A stretch of DNA of 11,848 nt from Polyrhizophydium stewartii (Eukaryota; Chytridiomycota; Chytridiomycetes; Rhizophydiales), in the NCBI GenBank assembly GCA_027604665.1, contig JADGIZ010000557.1, forward strand, positions 1 through 11,848, in the 5' to 3' direction. Below the pieces are notes generated by a model. It saw only the letters and a program-made list of their open reading frames with translations, did no database searches and had not been told where the DNA came from. Every line of letters begins with the position of its first letter. The stretch's first letter is position 1. Below are positions 1 through 7,267 of the stretch, piece after piece. Made by a program: the position numbers and the translations under genes.

Positions 1-25
1 GGCGAAGCCCTATATTGGGTTCGCC
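1..25. repeat. Short imperfect inverted repeat
   Basis: GGCGAAGCCC (1-10) and GGGTTCGCC (17-25) pair over nine bases with one bulged G around an AT-only loop TATATT. It lies 30 bases upstream of the proposed LRR start codon. It may be part of an upstream transcript end or of the promoter; nothing decides between them, and chance is possible. Confidence 0.35.
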
Positions 26-55
26 GTGTTTGTCTCATCAGCGAACCAAACAACT

Positions 56-2056
56 ATGTCCGAGGACAATAACAACACACTCCGCAGAAATCTCAACCAA
101 AATCAGATTTCCTCGCTGCCCTCATCGATTGGCCATCTCACCAAGCTGCAGAGTCTGTGAGTGGGAGCGGTTATATTTCTCCGATTGACGGCACATCTTG
201 AGCACTAGATGCACGGTGAAGATTCATTGGTGCTAATGCTGCACGACCAGCTTCCTTTCTGGAAACCATCTCACAGTTATCCCAGACATTATCGGCGACT
301 TGAGCGAGCTCACTGTGTTGTGAGTGCTGCAGACTCGTCTGCATCGGATGGCATGATGCTCACATAGAGTTGCAGAGTTATCATCAATAACCAGCTGTCG
401 GCTCTCCCCGAATCGATTGGAAACCTCACCAAGCTGAAGGATATGTGAGTTGCATTGGCTGTGCTGTGCGGACTGATGCAGTATATGCTGAACAAGTTCT
501 GTCCGCCGTGTGGCGACCGATGATGGTGCTGTTCGCCCAGCTGGCTCGAGGGAAACAAGCTTACAGCCATCCCCGAATCAATCGGCAGCCTGACGGAGCT
601 CATCAAATCGTGCGTGATGCAGAGACTCCTGCATCGGATGGCATAATACTCACACAGACTGCACAGGGATCTTGAGAACAACCAGCTCTCAATGCTTCCC
701 GCGTCGATTGGTCGCCTGACCAAGTTGCAGAAGCTGTAAGTGGCGTCGGCAATGCTGGATTTGCAGGTTCTGCGTCAGCAGTATGGGCAGTTCTTGCAAT
801 GATAATCGATGCTGATGTGGCATGCTCAGTTGGGTTCGCGGAAACAAGCTCACCTCGCTTCCTGACTCGATCGGAAGCCTGAAGGAGCTCACCATCTTGT
901 GCGTGCTGCTGATATAGCTGCTACTTTTGATATTGTGCTCACGCAGATTGTGCAGGGAGCTAAGAAACAACCAGCTCACAAGCCTGCCGGCATCGATCGG
1001 CGACCTCACCAAGCTGCAGGGACTGTGAGTTGCATTGACCGTGCCGGCTGATGCTGCGGAATCACTCCGTTTCAACCTGTTGTGAGACGATATGTGCTGA
1101 TGCTGTGTGCTCAGCTGGGTCATGGACAACAGGCTCACGGCCATTCCAGACGCCATTGGAAACCTCAAAGAGCTCGAAAAATTGTGCGTTCTGCAAAACA
1201 GGCTGGACTCGATTGCGCGATGCTCACACAGATTTTGTAGGTATCTCAGCAGGAACCAGCTCTCAGCTCTGCCCGCATCGATCGGCAACCTCACCAAGCT
1301 GCAGGAGCTGTGAGTTGCATCCGCCGCACTTTGCTGGCTAATGATGCTGCATCTTCCACGCTTGCTCTGCAAGCTCTGTGATGACAGTCGCTAATGCTGT
1401 TTACGCAGTTGGCTCGATGGAAACAATCTCGGCTTGCTGCCTGATTGGATTGGCAACTTGAAGGCACTGATCAAGGTGTACGTGCTCAAAAGATGGCTGC
1501 ATCCTGTCGCGAGATGCTCACACAGACTGCGCAGGATTCTAAACAACAACCAGCTGTCAACGCTGCCTGCATCGATCGGCAACCTCGCCAAGCTGCAGGA
1601 GCTGTGAGCTGCGTCGGCTGAGCTGTGCTGAACGATGTGGTGTCTGCAGCGCTGACTCGGCTTGCTGTGTCGCGATTGGCGCTAATGCTGTGCACTCAGT
1701 TGGGCCCAGGGAAACAAGCTCACAGCCGTCCCAGACTCGGTTGGCAACCTGAAGGAGCTCATCAAGCTGTGCGTGCTGCAGAGTCGATTTTCACAGGATG
1801 ACATGCTGCTCACATGGCCTGTGCAGAGATCTCAGGAAAAACAAGCTCAAGTCTCCCATCTTCTCTCCAGCAACTCACAAAGCTTGCGCAAATGTGAGTC
1901 AACCAACGGTGCTCTGGACTGCCGATCAGCTCGGCATCCCCTCATGTCGATCAGTGCTGCTCTGACACTCGATATGTCGGCATCCACACAAGGTTCCTCG
2001 ACGGAAACCTGGTGCCCGCGGACCAACTCAAGGCATCCATTGCAGCCTCCAACTGA
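56..2056 (+). CDS. Leucine-rich-repeat protein, one repeat per exon (14 exons)
   Basis: Cytosolic-type LRR protein of about 323-330 residues with no signal peptide or membrane segment. Exons: 56-156, 251-319, 376-444, 541-609, 667-735, 830-898, 956-1024, 1115-1183, 1241-1309, 1409-1477, 1535-1603, 1700-1768, 1827-1893, 1993-2056. Eleven internal exons are exactly 69 nt (23 residues) and all introns are phase 2. Two repeat types alternate: A (NNQLSxLPASIGxLTKLQxL) and B (WxxGNKLTAIPDSIGxLKEL). The last exon is a cap starting FLDGNLVPADQL and ending in TGA. Repeats resemble the SHOC2/RSU1/plant PIRL class, whose members bind other proteins; the partner here is unknown. Start: ATG at 56 is in frame with the first repeat and has A at -3, but exons further upstream cannot be excluded. 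Exon 1827-1893 is two bases short of the unit and breaks the frame; an acceptor at 1843-1845 would restore it at the cost of seven residues. Base composition is visibly less GC-rich than the genes downstream. Confidence 0.85.
88..1893 (+). repeat. Tandem array of a two-exon, two-intron LRR module (about 290 bp)
   Basis: The unit is A exon (69) + long intron (90-99) + B exon (69) + short intron (56-58). Intron lengths in order are 94, 56, 96, 57, 94, 57, 90, 57, 99, 57, 96, 58, 99. Introns are similar within each class: the short ones share GCATCGGATGGCAT and GATGCTCACACAGA-like stretches (compare 320-375, 610-666, 1478-1534), and the long ones end in CTRATGCTG...CAG-like segments. Duplication therefore copied whole modules including introns. 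About six and a half units are present. Confidence 0.9.
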
Positions 2057-2639
2057 GACGGCAAGTCGTGTTGGTACTGATGAGCATCGCTTTCAGCCAG
2101 CACCTGCAAATGTGCGACACCAACAACTTCCAGGCACCCCATCCCGCCATCCCACTCAATGAATCGCCCTGTGGTTTTGATTCCACCGCAGTCCCGCTCG
2201 CACATCACAAAGCATCCGCTGGTCGGCAGAAGCGACCGCTGTCGGCGGCCTGACCGTATGCCGTCTTTGTCTCGCGTCAGTGTGATGCACGGATTCTCGG
2301 CCAGTCCGATTCGATACATGCCTCACACTTGGTGCCCTGCTCGCGGAGCTACTCGTCCTCTGCTTTCCAACCCATGCAGCACCCCTCGCCCACCATCCTG
2401 TAAGCCTGCTTCTCCGGTCAGGGCTTTCGCGGACCCTGGCCAAAATCTGGTGCGCCTTCCAGTTTCGGGTCTCCATGCCATGACGCGCTGACCCTCGGGC
2501 ATGTACCCTTGTTCACGATGCGGACCGCTTCAAGCGCGCCGCACAGCTGTGCGCCTGTTCCCATGGAGCGGCGCCTTGCTTTGCGTTGGGACCCCTGGGC
2601 GCCTGTTCCCTCTGACGCACCGTCAACGACAGCCGGCGA
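2057..2639. other. Non-coding interval, no gene recognised
   Basis: No ORF here combines length, splice sites and recognisable motifs. The longest minus-strand frame (1951-2319, 122 codons) runs antisense through the last LRR exon and matches no family I know; the plus-strand frame at 2159-2491 is rich in Pro, Arg and Ser, as expected of a chance frame. No AATAAA is seen just after the LRR stop. The right-hand part holds the promoter of the secreted-protein gene. Confidence 0.5.
2551..2610 (+). promoter_or_regulatory. Paired 12-bp direct repeats upstream of a TATA box
   Basis: GCGCCTGTTCCC occurs at 2551-2562 and again at 2599-2610, spaced 48 bp start to start, with the second copy 30 bp before the TATA box at 2640. 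Position and exact repetition suggest an upstream activating element for the secreted-protein gene; no known factor is assigned. Confidence 0.4.
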
Positions 2640-2647
2640 TATAAAGG
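2640..2647 (+). promoter_or_regulatory. TATA box of the secreted-protein gene
   Basis: TATAAAGG lies 48 bases upstream of the ATG at 2688. With initiation some 30 bases downstream of TATA, the 5' leader would be only about 15-20 nt. It is the clearest TATA element in the window. Confidence 0.6.
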
Positions 2648-2687
2648 CCGCTGCAACTCTGCTGGGCAAAGTTTCTCAAGCACAACC

Positions 2688-3563
2688 ATGTTTTACTTTT
2701 CTTCGAGAACCTCGTCGGCGACCGGCGGCTGGCATGTGTCTGTCACGCGGCTTGCCATCGCGGCGGTCGCTGCGTCTGCTGCGGTCGTTGCATCTGCCCG
2801 GCCGGTCGACGCCGGCCCTGTTCTTGGCGCCGGCCCTGTTCCAGGGACGTGCAACAACGGTCAGCAAATGCTCACGGCGAAAGCCGTCGTATCAGGCTCG
2901 ATGCAGCATATTGGACCCTTTGACGTGTCTTACTACCTCATGTCCAACTGGGGCGAGTTCACCGACGTGGGCGGCACCGTCTCTGCGGCGCCATTTGCAA
3001 GCGAGTACTGCGGCTCGTGCTCGATGCCCGTGGTGCCGGACAAGCCGACATGCATGTTCGCGTCGTGGACCAACAGGATGCAGATCCAGGGCGAGTGGGG
3101 GCCTGCAGACGACTACGGCGTGAACGGATGGTACTTTCGCGACGGCATCGTGAACTTTGCCATCTCCTTCTTCCGCGAATGGCAGGCGGCCAATGCCCGG
3201 CGGGTCGGCACGCATGTTTCGGTCGACTGCGGCGAGCGGTTTGCGGCGGGCAACACAACCAAGGCGCCGCCGCGCACGGCGTGCGTGTGCGAGCCGGACC
3301 AGTGGGCCCAGAGCTTCAGCGTGCCGGCCAGCGTGCGGTTTGTGCTGTGGAACAACTGCGTTGGCGCGCAGGCTGGATATCTCGAGTTTAGCTTCACGGG
3401 CCAGCCGCAGATGAGTGCGCCGGACTCGTGCCCCATGTTCACGGCCATGTTCGGCACCGCGGCGGCACTCGGCATGCCGGCGTCGCAGGGCGCCGTCAGC
3501 TCGGCGATCCAGCTGTTCTGCGGCGCGCAGCAGCTGGCGGGCACGATGCGGCTTGGTCTGTGA
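2688..3563 (+). CDS. Secreted cysteine-rich protein, unknown function (single exon)
   Basis: 291 residues, uninterrupted, unlike the intron-dense neighbours. A hydrophobic segment at about residues 21-37 (RLAIAAVAASAAVVASA) after a 20-residue polar N-region looks like a signal peptide, cleaved near residue 37 or 42; a signal anchor is possible. The mature part has ten cysteines (55, 108, 111, 122, 181, 199, 201, 224, 248, 278), enough for five disulfides, including CxxC at 108-111 and CxC at 199-201, and one N-glycosylation sequon (NTT, 189). It is rich in aromatic residues (for example NGWYF at 146-150, LWNN at 220-223). A GPVLGAGPVPG duplication follows the signal. I do not recognise the family; a secreted or wall-associated protein is inferred from these features only. 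The ATG at 2688 is favoured by the TATA box 48 bases upstream and by giving the full signal sequence. Confidence 0.8.
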   Translation: MFYFSSRTSSATGGWHVSVTRLAIAAVAASAAVVASARPVDAGPVLGAGPVPGTCNNGQQMLTAKAVVSGSMQHIGPFDVSYYLMSNWGEFTDVGGTVSAAPFASEYCGSCSMPVVPDKPTCMFASWTNRMQIQGEWGPADDYGVNGWYFRDGIVNFAISFFREWQAANARRVGTHVSVDCGERFAAGNTTKAPPRTACVCEPDQWAQSFSVPASVRFVLWNNCVGAQAGYLEFSFTGQPQMSAPDSCPMFTAMFGTAAALGMPASQGAVSSAIQLFCGAQQLAGTMRLGL

Positions 3564-3585
3564 GCCGCACCACCAACCATACCGT

Positions 3586-3591
3586 TATAAA
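3586..3591 (+). promoter_or_regulatory. TATA-like element, probably for the NTPase gene
   Basis: TATAAA lies 23 bases after the stop of the secreted-protein gene and 117 bases before the NTPase ATG at 3703. It sits upstream of the poly(A) signal at 3651, so the promoter of one gene would overlap the 3' UTR of the other. It could also be a chance AT-rich site in the 3' UTR. Confidence 0.35.
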
Positions 3592-3606
3592 CAGAGCATC
3601 GAGCGT

Positions 3607-3696
3607 GGTTCCCCCTGCCTCTTGAGGGGAAGTCGGCCGCCTCGCTCCTTAATAAATCCCTCTTCGAATCGAATCGAAACGGTTCCCCCTGCCTCT
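3607..3696 (+). repeat. 16-bp direct repeat in the intergenic spacer
   Basis: GGTTCCCCCTGCCTCT is present at 3607-3622 and 3681-3696, 74 bp apart. The second copy ends six bases before the NTPase ATG, in the 5' UTR. TTCCCC at 3609-3614 can also pair with GGGGAA at 3626-3631. It may be a small duplication or a transcript element. Confidence 0.6.
3651..3656 (+). terminator. Poly(A) signal of the secreted-protein gene
   Basis: Canonical AATAAA, 88 bases after the stop codon at 3563. It gives a 3' UTR of roughly 100 nt and leaves little space before the next start codon. Confidence 0.55.
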
Positions 3697-3702
3697 CTGA
3701 AA

Positions 3703-4466
3703 ATGTCGGACGCCGCAGCCGACCAGCGCGAGCCGCTCCGCATCGTCGTGGGCACAAAGAACCCGGCCAAGCTGCGCGCTGCGGAGCAGGCATGCATCCA
3801 GATGTTCCCCGACCGCACCATCGCCGTGACCGGCGTCGCCGTGCCGAGCAACGTCCGCGACCAGCCGCTCTCGGACGAGGAGTGCATCACGGGGGCGACC
3901 AACCGCGCCAAGGCCGCGCTGGCGGCTCACCCCGACTCGCACTTTGGTGAGGCCCGCCGCACCGGCTGCGTCGGTCCCCGCATGCGTCGGCGGAGGCGGG
4001 CCGAGGGCTGACGACCCACAGCGCTCGGCATCGAGGGCGGCGCGCAAAAGGTCGGCGAGCGCTGGTTCGAGTCGGGATGGACTGTCGTGCTGCATCCGGA
4101 TGTGGGTGTGCTGGATCGGCCCGAGCGAGCATATGCCGCAGTTGCAGGCTGACCGGCATGGGGCAGGGCCGCACGGGTGTCGGCTCGAGTGGCCGCTACG
4201 AGCTGTCGCCCAAGATCATGGCGCGGCTGCTGGCCGGCACCGAGCTTGCAGATGTGGTGGACGACATCAGCGGGATGAAGGACGTGCGGTCGACGCAAGG
4301 GGCCATGGGTGAGTGGTGCGCGAGGCAGATCGAGCAGTCGGCGGCGCTGGATGCTGACGGCCGCGCAGGACTCGTCACGAACGGGCTGGTGCCGCGCGAC
4401 ACGGCCTATGTGCATGGCATCATGTTTGCCTTTGGCCCGTTTGTGGCCAAGGCTGCGCTGTGGTGA
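3703..4466 (+). CDS. Inosine/xanthosine triphosphatase (NTPase_I-T / YjjX family)
   Basis: Four exons: 3703-3946, 4022-4101, 4167-4308, 4369-4466, giving 187 residues, normal for the family. The family removes non-canonical purine nucleotides (ITP, XTP) so that they are not built into nucleic acid. Family landmarks: GTKNPAK at 17-23 near the N-terminus; VPSNVRDQP then EECITGATNRA around 48-69; ALGIEGG at 82-88; WTVVLHPDGRTGVGS across the second junction; GTELADVVDDISG; QGAMG then LVTNGLVPRDTAYVHGI near the end. Introns of 75, 65 and 60 nt (phases 1, 0, 1) have GTGAGG, GTGGGT and GTGAGT donors, and each has CTGAC shortly before its acceptor. The acceptor at 4165-4166 was chosen because it alone keeps HPD-GRTG in frame. 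ATG 3703 has A at -3. The protein is likely cytosolic. The family assignment is firm; substrate choice is inferred. Confidence 0.88.
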
Positions 4467-4468
4467 CG

Positions 4469-4474
4469 AATAAA
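4469..4474 (+). terminator. Poly(A) signal of the NTPase gene
   Basis: AATAAA begins two bases after the TGA stop at 4464-4466, implying a very short 3' UTR. Confidence 0.6.
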
Positions 4475-4717
4475 TGCCATGGTGGCGGCCGGGTTCTCGC
4501 ACCGCAGCTTGGTCGAGCTCGAGGCGCTTGCGAGCGATCGCTCCTCAAGCCGCATTGCTATGAACCGGGTTGGCTGCGTGTGATGCTGCGGGCGTAAGGT
4601 GCCGTCGACCGCGAGCCGCTTGAGCGGCTGTCGGGGTATCTGGTCTTTGTCCATGTCGCTGGCCTTGGGCCTTTTGGCATCCGGACTCTCTCGCAGCGCT
4701 TTGTCCCCAACTCAGCA
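4475..4717. other. Spacer between the NTPase and CAP genes
   Basis: About 240 bases with no recognisable TATA box or RNA gene. The frame of CAP is open back to a TAA near 4594 but has no ATG, so the CAP start stays at 4718. Confidence 0.5.
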
Positions 4718-6945
4718 ATGTCCGCCGACGCCCAGCTATCTGCCGTGATCCAGCGTCTCGAGGCCGCCACGCTGCGCCTCGAGACTCTCGCCAGGACGGG
4801 CTCGGCGCCGTCCGTGGCGCTCGCCGCGGCTCCGCCAGGCGCTGGCGCCCCTGCTGCTGCAGCTGGAGGCGCCGCCTCGCCTGCCCTCGCGGCCTTTGAT
4901 TCGCTTGTGCATGGCGCACTCAAGACCTTCCTCGACGCCAGCGCCGCTGTCGGCGACCTCGTCGAGAAGCAGGTGCGTTGGCCGCCAAGCGCCACCCGTG
5001 AGCCTGCAGACGCAGGATGCGTGCAACCGCCCCTTGCGCGCGCTGGCCCCCGGGCCGCCCGACACTCCCGCGCACGGCCGGGCCGTCGGGGACACCCTGG
5101 CCGGCACGTCGCCATCTGGGGCTCCTCTCCGCCACAATCGCGCTGACGATCGCAACACGCTGCCTCTCTGCCCCCCGGGTGCCCTGCCGTGCCTCCGCGG
5201 CCACGCGCGCGTGCGCTGCTGCCGACGCTGGCGCCGGAATCCCGACTGCAGGCTGGCGAGTTCAAGGCCGCCATCGACGCCGAGCGCCGCCTGATCGAGA
5301 TCGCCTCGCAGGCCAAGAAGCCCGATGCCGCGGCGCTGCAGGACCTCATCAAGCCGCTTCAGACGGCGATCGGCAAGGTCGTCGAGATCAAGGACAAGAA
5401 CCGCCCGTCGCCGCTCTTCTTCCACCTCTCGGCCGTTGCCGACGGTATTGGCGCTCTCGGCTGGGTTGTCGTGGTACGGCGCTCGTCTGGCGATGTCCTC
5501 CTCTCCTCACGGCATCATGACCCCGGTGGCGGTGCTGTTCGGGGGCACCCCCCCCCCCAGATCCGCGGGACCCGCCGGCTGACGCGGCACTCGGTGCGCA
5601 GGAGCCCACGCCCGTGCCGTACATTGGAGAGCTCAAGGACGCCGCCCAGTTCTACGCCAACAGGGTCATCAAGGACTTCAAGGAGAAGTGAGGGCCGCAA
5701 TCGGCGACGAGGCTGTCCTGGCTGCCGCGCTGACGCACTTGGGGGGGGGCACGATGCAGGGGCAAGCACCATGTCGAGTGGGTGCAAGCGTACACGGGCT
5801 TCCTTGGCGAGCTGCAGGCGTACGTCAAGCAGTGGCACACGACGGGCCTGTCGTGGAACCCGCGTGGTGGCGACGCCAAGTCGGTCGCGGCGGCCGGTGG
5901 CCCGGCGCCCGCAGCCGGCGCTGCCCCGCCGCCGCCGCCGCCTCTGCCAACCGCGGCGCAGCTCGAGGCCTTTGGCGGCGGCCCGTCCGGCGCTGCCGCT
6001 CCCGCCGGCGCTGGTGCGCTGTTCAGCGAGATCAGCAAGGGCAATGTCACTGCCGGCCTGCGCAAGGTGGACAAGTCCGAGATGACCCACAAGAACCCGG
6101 AGCTGCGTGCCACGAGCGTCGTCAAGGCCTCCGAGGCTCCTGCGCGTGCGTGTCTGCGATGACGCCGCCTGGGTCTTGCTTGTGCATCCGGAGCTGACGT
6201 ACAGCGTCCGGATTGCAGCCAGGGCCGCCGCTGCCCCTGCTGCGGCTGCCGCCAAGCCGCCCAAGCTCGCACTCGAGGGCAACAAGTGGGTTGTGGTGCG
6301 TATGCGGCCGGATCTGGCGGTGTCTCGGCGACGATGGTGCACACCTCTGCTGACTGTCGCGAGCGCGCATCTGGCGCCGTGCACATGACAACAGGAGAAC
6401 CAGATGAACCAGTCTGGCCTTGTCATTGAGGGCACCGAGATCCGCCACACGGTGTACATCTACAACTGCCACAACACGACGATCCACATCAAGGGCAAGG
6501 TCAACGCCGTCACGATCGGTAAGCTGCTGCGACTGCTGCCACACTTGGATCTGTTCGTCGTGTCTCGGGCGTTTGGCTTGGATATGGCGGCTGCCCGCTT
6601 GCTGACACTGCTCACTGTGTTTCCTGCGCCTCAGACAACAGCAAGAAGGTTGGCGTCCTGATCGAGAGCGTCGTGTCGACGATCGACATTGTCAACGGCA
6701 AGTCGGTGCAGGTGCAGGTGACTGGCCGCGCGCCGACGGTCAACATCGACAAGACGGACGGTTTCCAGCTGTACCTGTCCAAGACGGCGGTCGACGTCGA
6801 GGTGTTCTCTGCCAAGAGCTCGGAGATGAACATCCTGATCGAGGGCGAGGACGGCGAGTACACGGAGCGGCCGGTTCCGGAGCAGTTCAAGACTGTGATC
6901 AGGGGCAACTCGCTATTGACCGAGACTGTCGAGCACAAGGGATGA
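4718..6945 (+). CDS. CAP1: Adenylyl cyclase-associated protein (CAP/Srv2)
   Basis: Actin-turnover factor: with cofilin it dismantles filaments and then recharges G-actin with ATP; in fungi the N-terminus can also bind adenylyl cyclase. Exons: 4718-4972, 5252-5473, 5602-5687, 5760-6145, 6219-6295, 6395-6518, 6635-6945 (486 residues, usual size). The N-terminal coiled coil has the doubled RLE motif (RLEAATLRLE, 13-22). The helical folded domain follows (about 60-215), with SPLFFHLSAVADGIGALGW, AAQFYANRV and HHVEWVQAY. Then come a proline run (PPPPPPLP, 244-251; profilin or SH3 ligand), a WH2-like stretch (about 276-300, with LRKV), and the C-terminal CARP beta-helix (about 330-486) with VYIYNCHNTTIHIKGK, KSSEMN at 444-449 and PEQF at 465-468. 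Introns are phases 0, 0, 2, 1, 0 and 1; the first, 279 nt, is unusually long for this locus and contains in-frame stops. No AATAAA is seen soon after the stop. Confidence 0.96.
5548..5558 (+). repeat. C11 homopolymer in CAP intron 2
   Basis: Eleven C residues followed by AG. It resembles a polypyrimidine tract plus acceptor, but splicing at that AG would put the downstream CAP exon out of frame; the acceptor at 5600-5601, preceded by CTGAC, restores the conserved sequence. Confidence 0.7.
5741..5749 (+). repeat. G9 homopolymer in CAP intron 3
   Basis: Nine G residues lie between the CTGAC branch-like motif (about 5730) and the acceptor at 5758-5759, where a pyrimidine tract would be expected. 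Confidence 0.7.
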
Positions 6946-7267
6946 TGGTGCCGATGAAGAGTGAGAGAGGGGGGGAGAGATGGCGTGATGCCGGGGGCGA
7001 TGCGGCGACGCTTGCATTGTGTGCGATGCCTCTGCGGCCTCGCTTGTCGGCACGGAAGCATGAACTCGGGCTGTGCGATGGTCCCCCCCTCCCGCTCCCG
7101 ATGCCTTGGGACGAGTAAAAGCAGCCTGACGGCCGCGACATTTGGGTTCTTCAATGTCGGCAGTGCGGCGGTGGCCTGCTGCCGCGGCCGCGGGGCCGGA
7201 GCACCCTTTGGCGCCGGCAAGCGCACCTGCGCTGCCCGCGGCGCACGCCAGCAGGGGGCCGACCCGG
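6946..7267. other. Spacer between CAP and Elongin A, possibly with 38 codons of Elongin A
   Basis: It holds a purine run (GAGAGAGGGGGGGAGAG near 6963) just after the CAP stop and a pyrimidine-rich stretch near 7083, with no clear poly(A) signal. From 7154 an ATG is in frame with Elongin A and would add 38 Ala/Pro-rich residues; the ATG at 7268 was preferred. Confidence 0.45.

Noticed and set aside
310..1372. Minus-strand frames with repeated motifs (RLPIDAG..SWL)
   Set aside because: The repeats are the complement of the LRR exons and their duplicated introns, so periodicity is inherited from the plus strand.
88..1893. Regularly spaced repeats as a CRISPR array
   Set aside because: The repeats are 69-nt coding exons with diverged sequence and intron-like spacers bounded by GT...AG, in a eukaryotic context.
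1951..2319. Minus-strand frame of 122 codons as a separate gene
   Set aside because: It overlaps the last LRR exon, has no recognisable motif, an in-frame stop directly upstream of its ATG and no convincing splice partners. It could be a degraded remnant, but nothing supports that.
4077..4466. Stand-alone 129-residue protein
   Set aside because: It is exons 3 and 4 of the NTPase read through two introns; its first residues come from intron sequence.
4973..5251. Extra coding exon in the long CAP intron 1
   Set aside because: The frame from exon 1 meets TGA at about 5144, and CAP proteins join the flanking segments directly; nothing family-like is encoded inside.
5559..5560. AG after the C11 run as acceptor of CAP intron 2
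   Set aside because: It would put the next exon out of frame; the AG at 5600-5601 restores the conserved CAP sequence and has a CTGAC branch motif.
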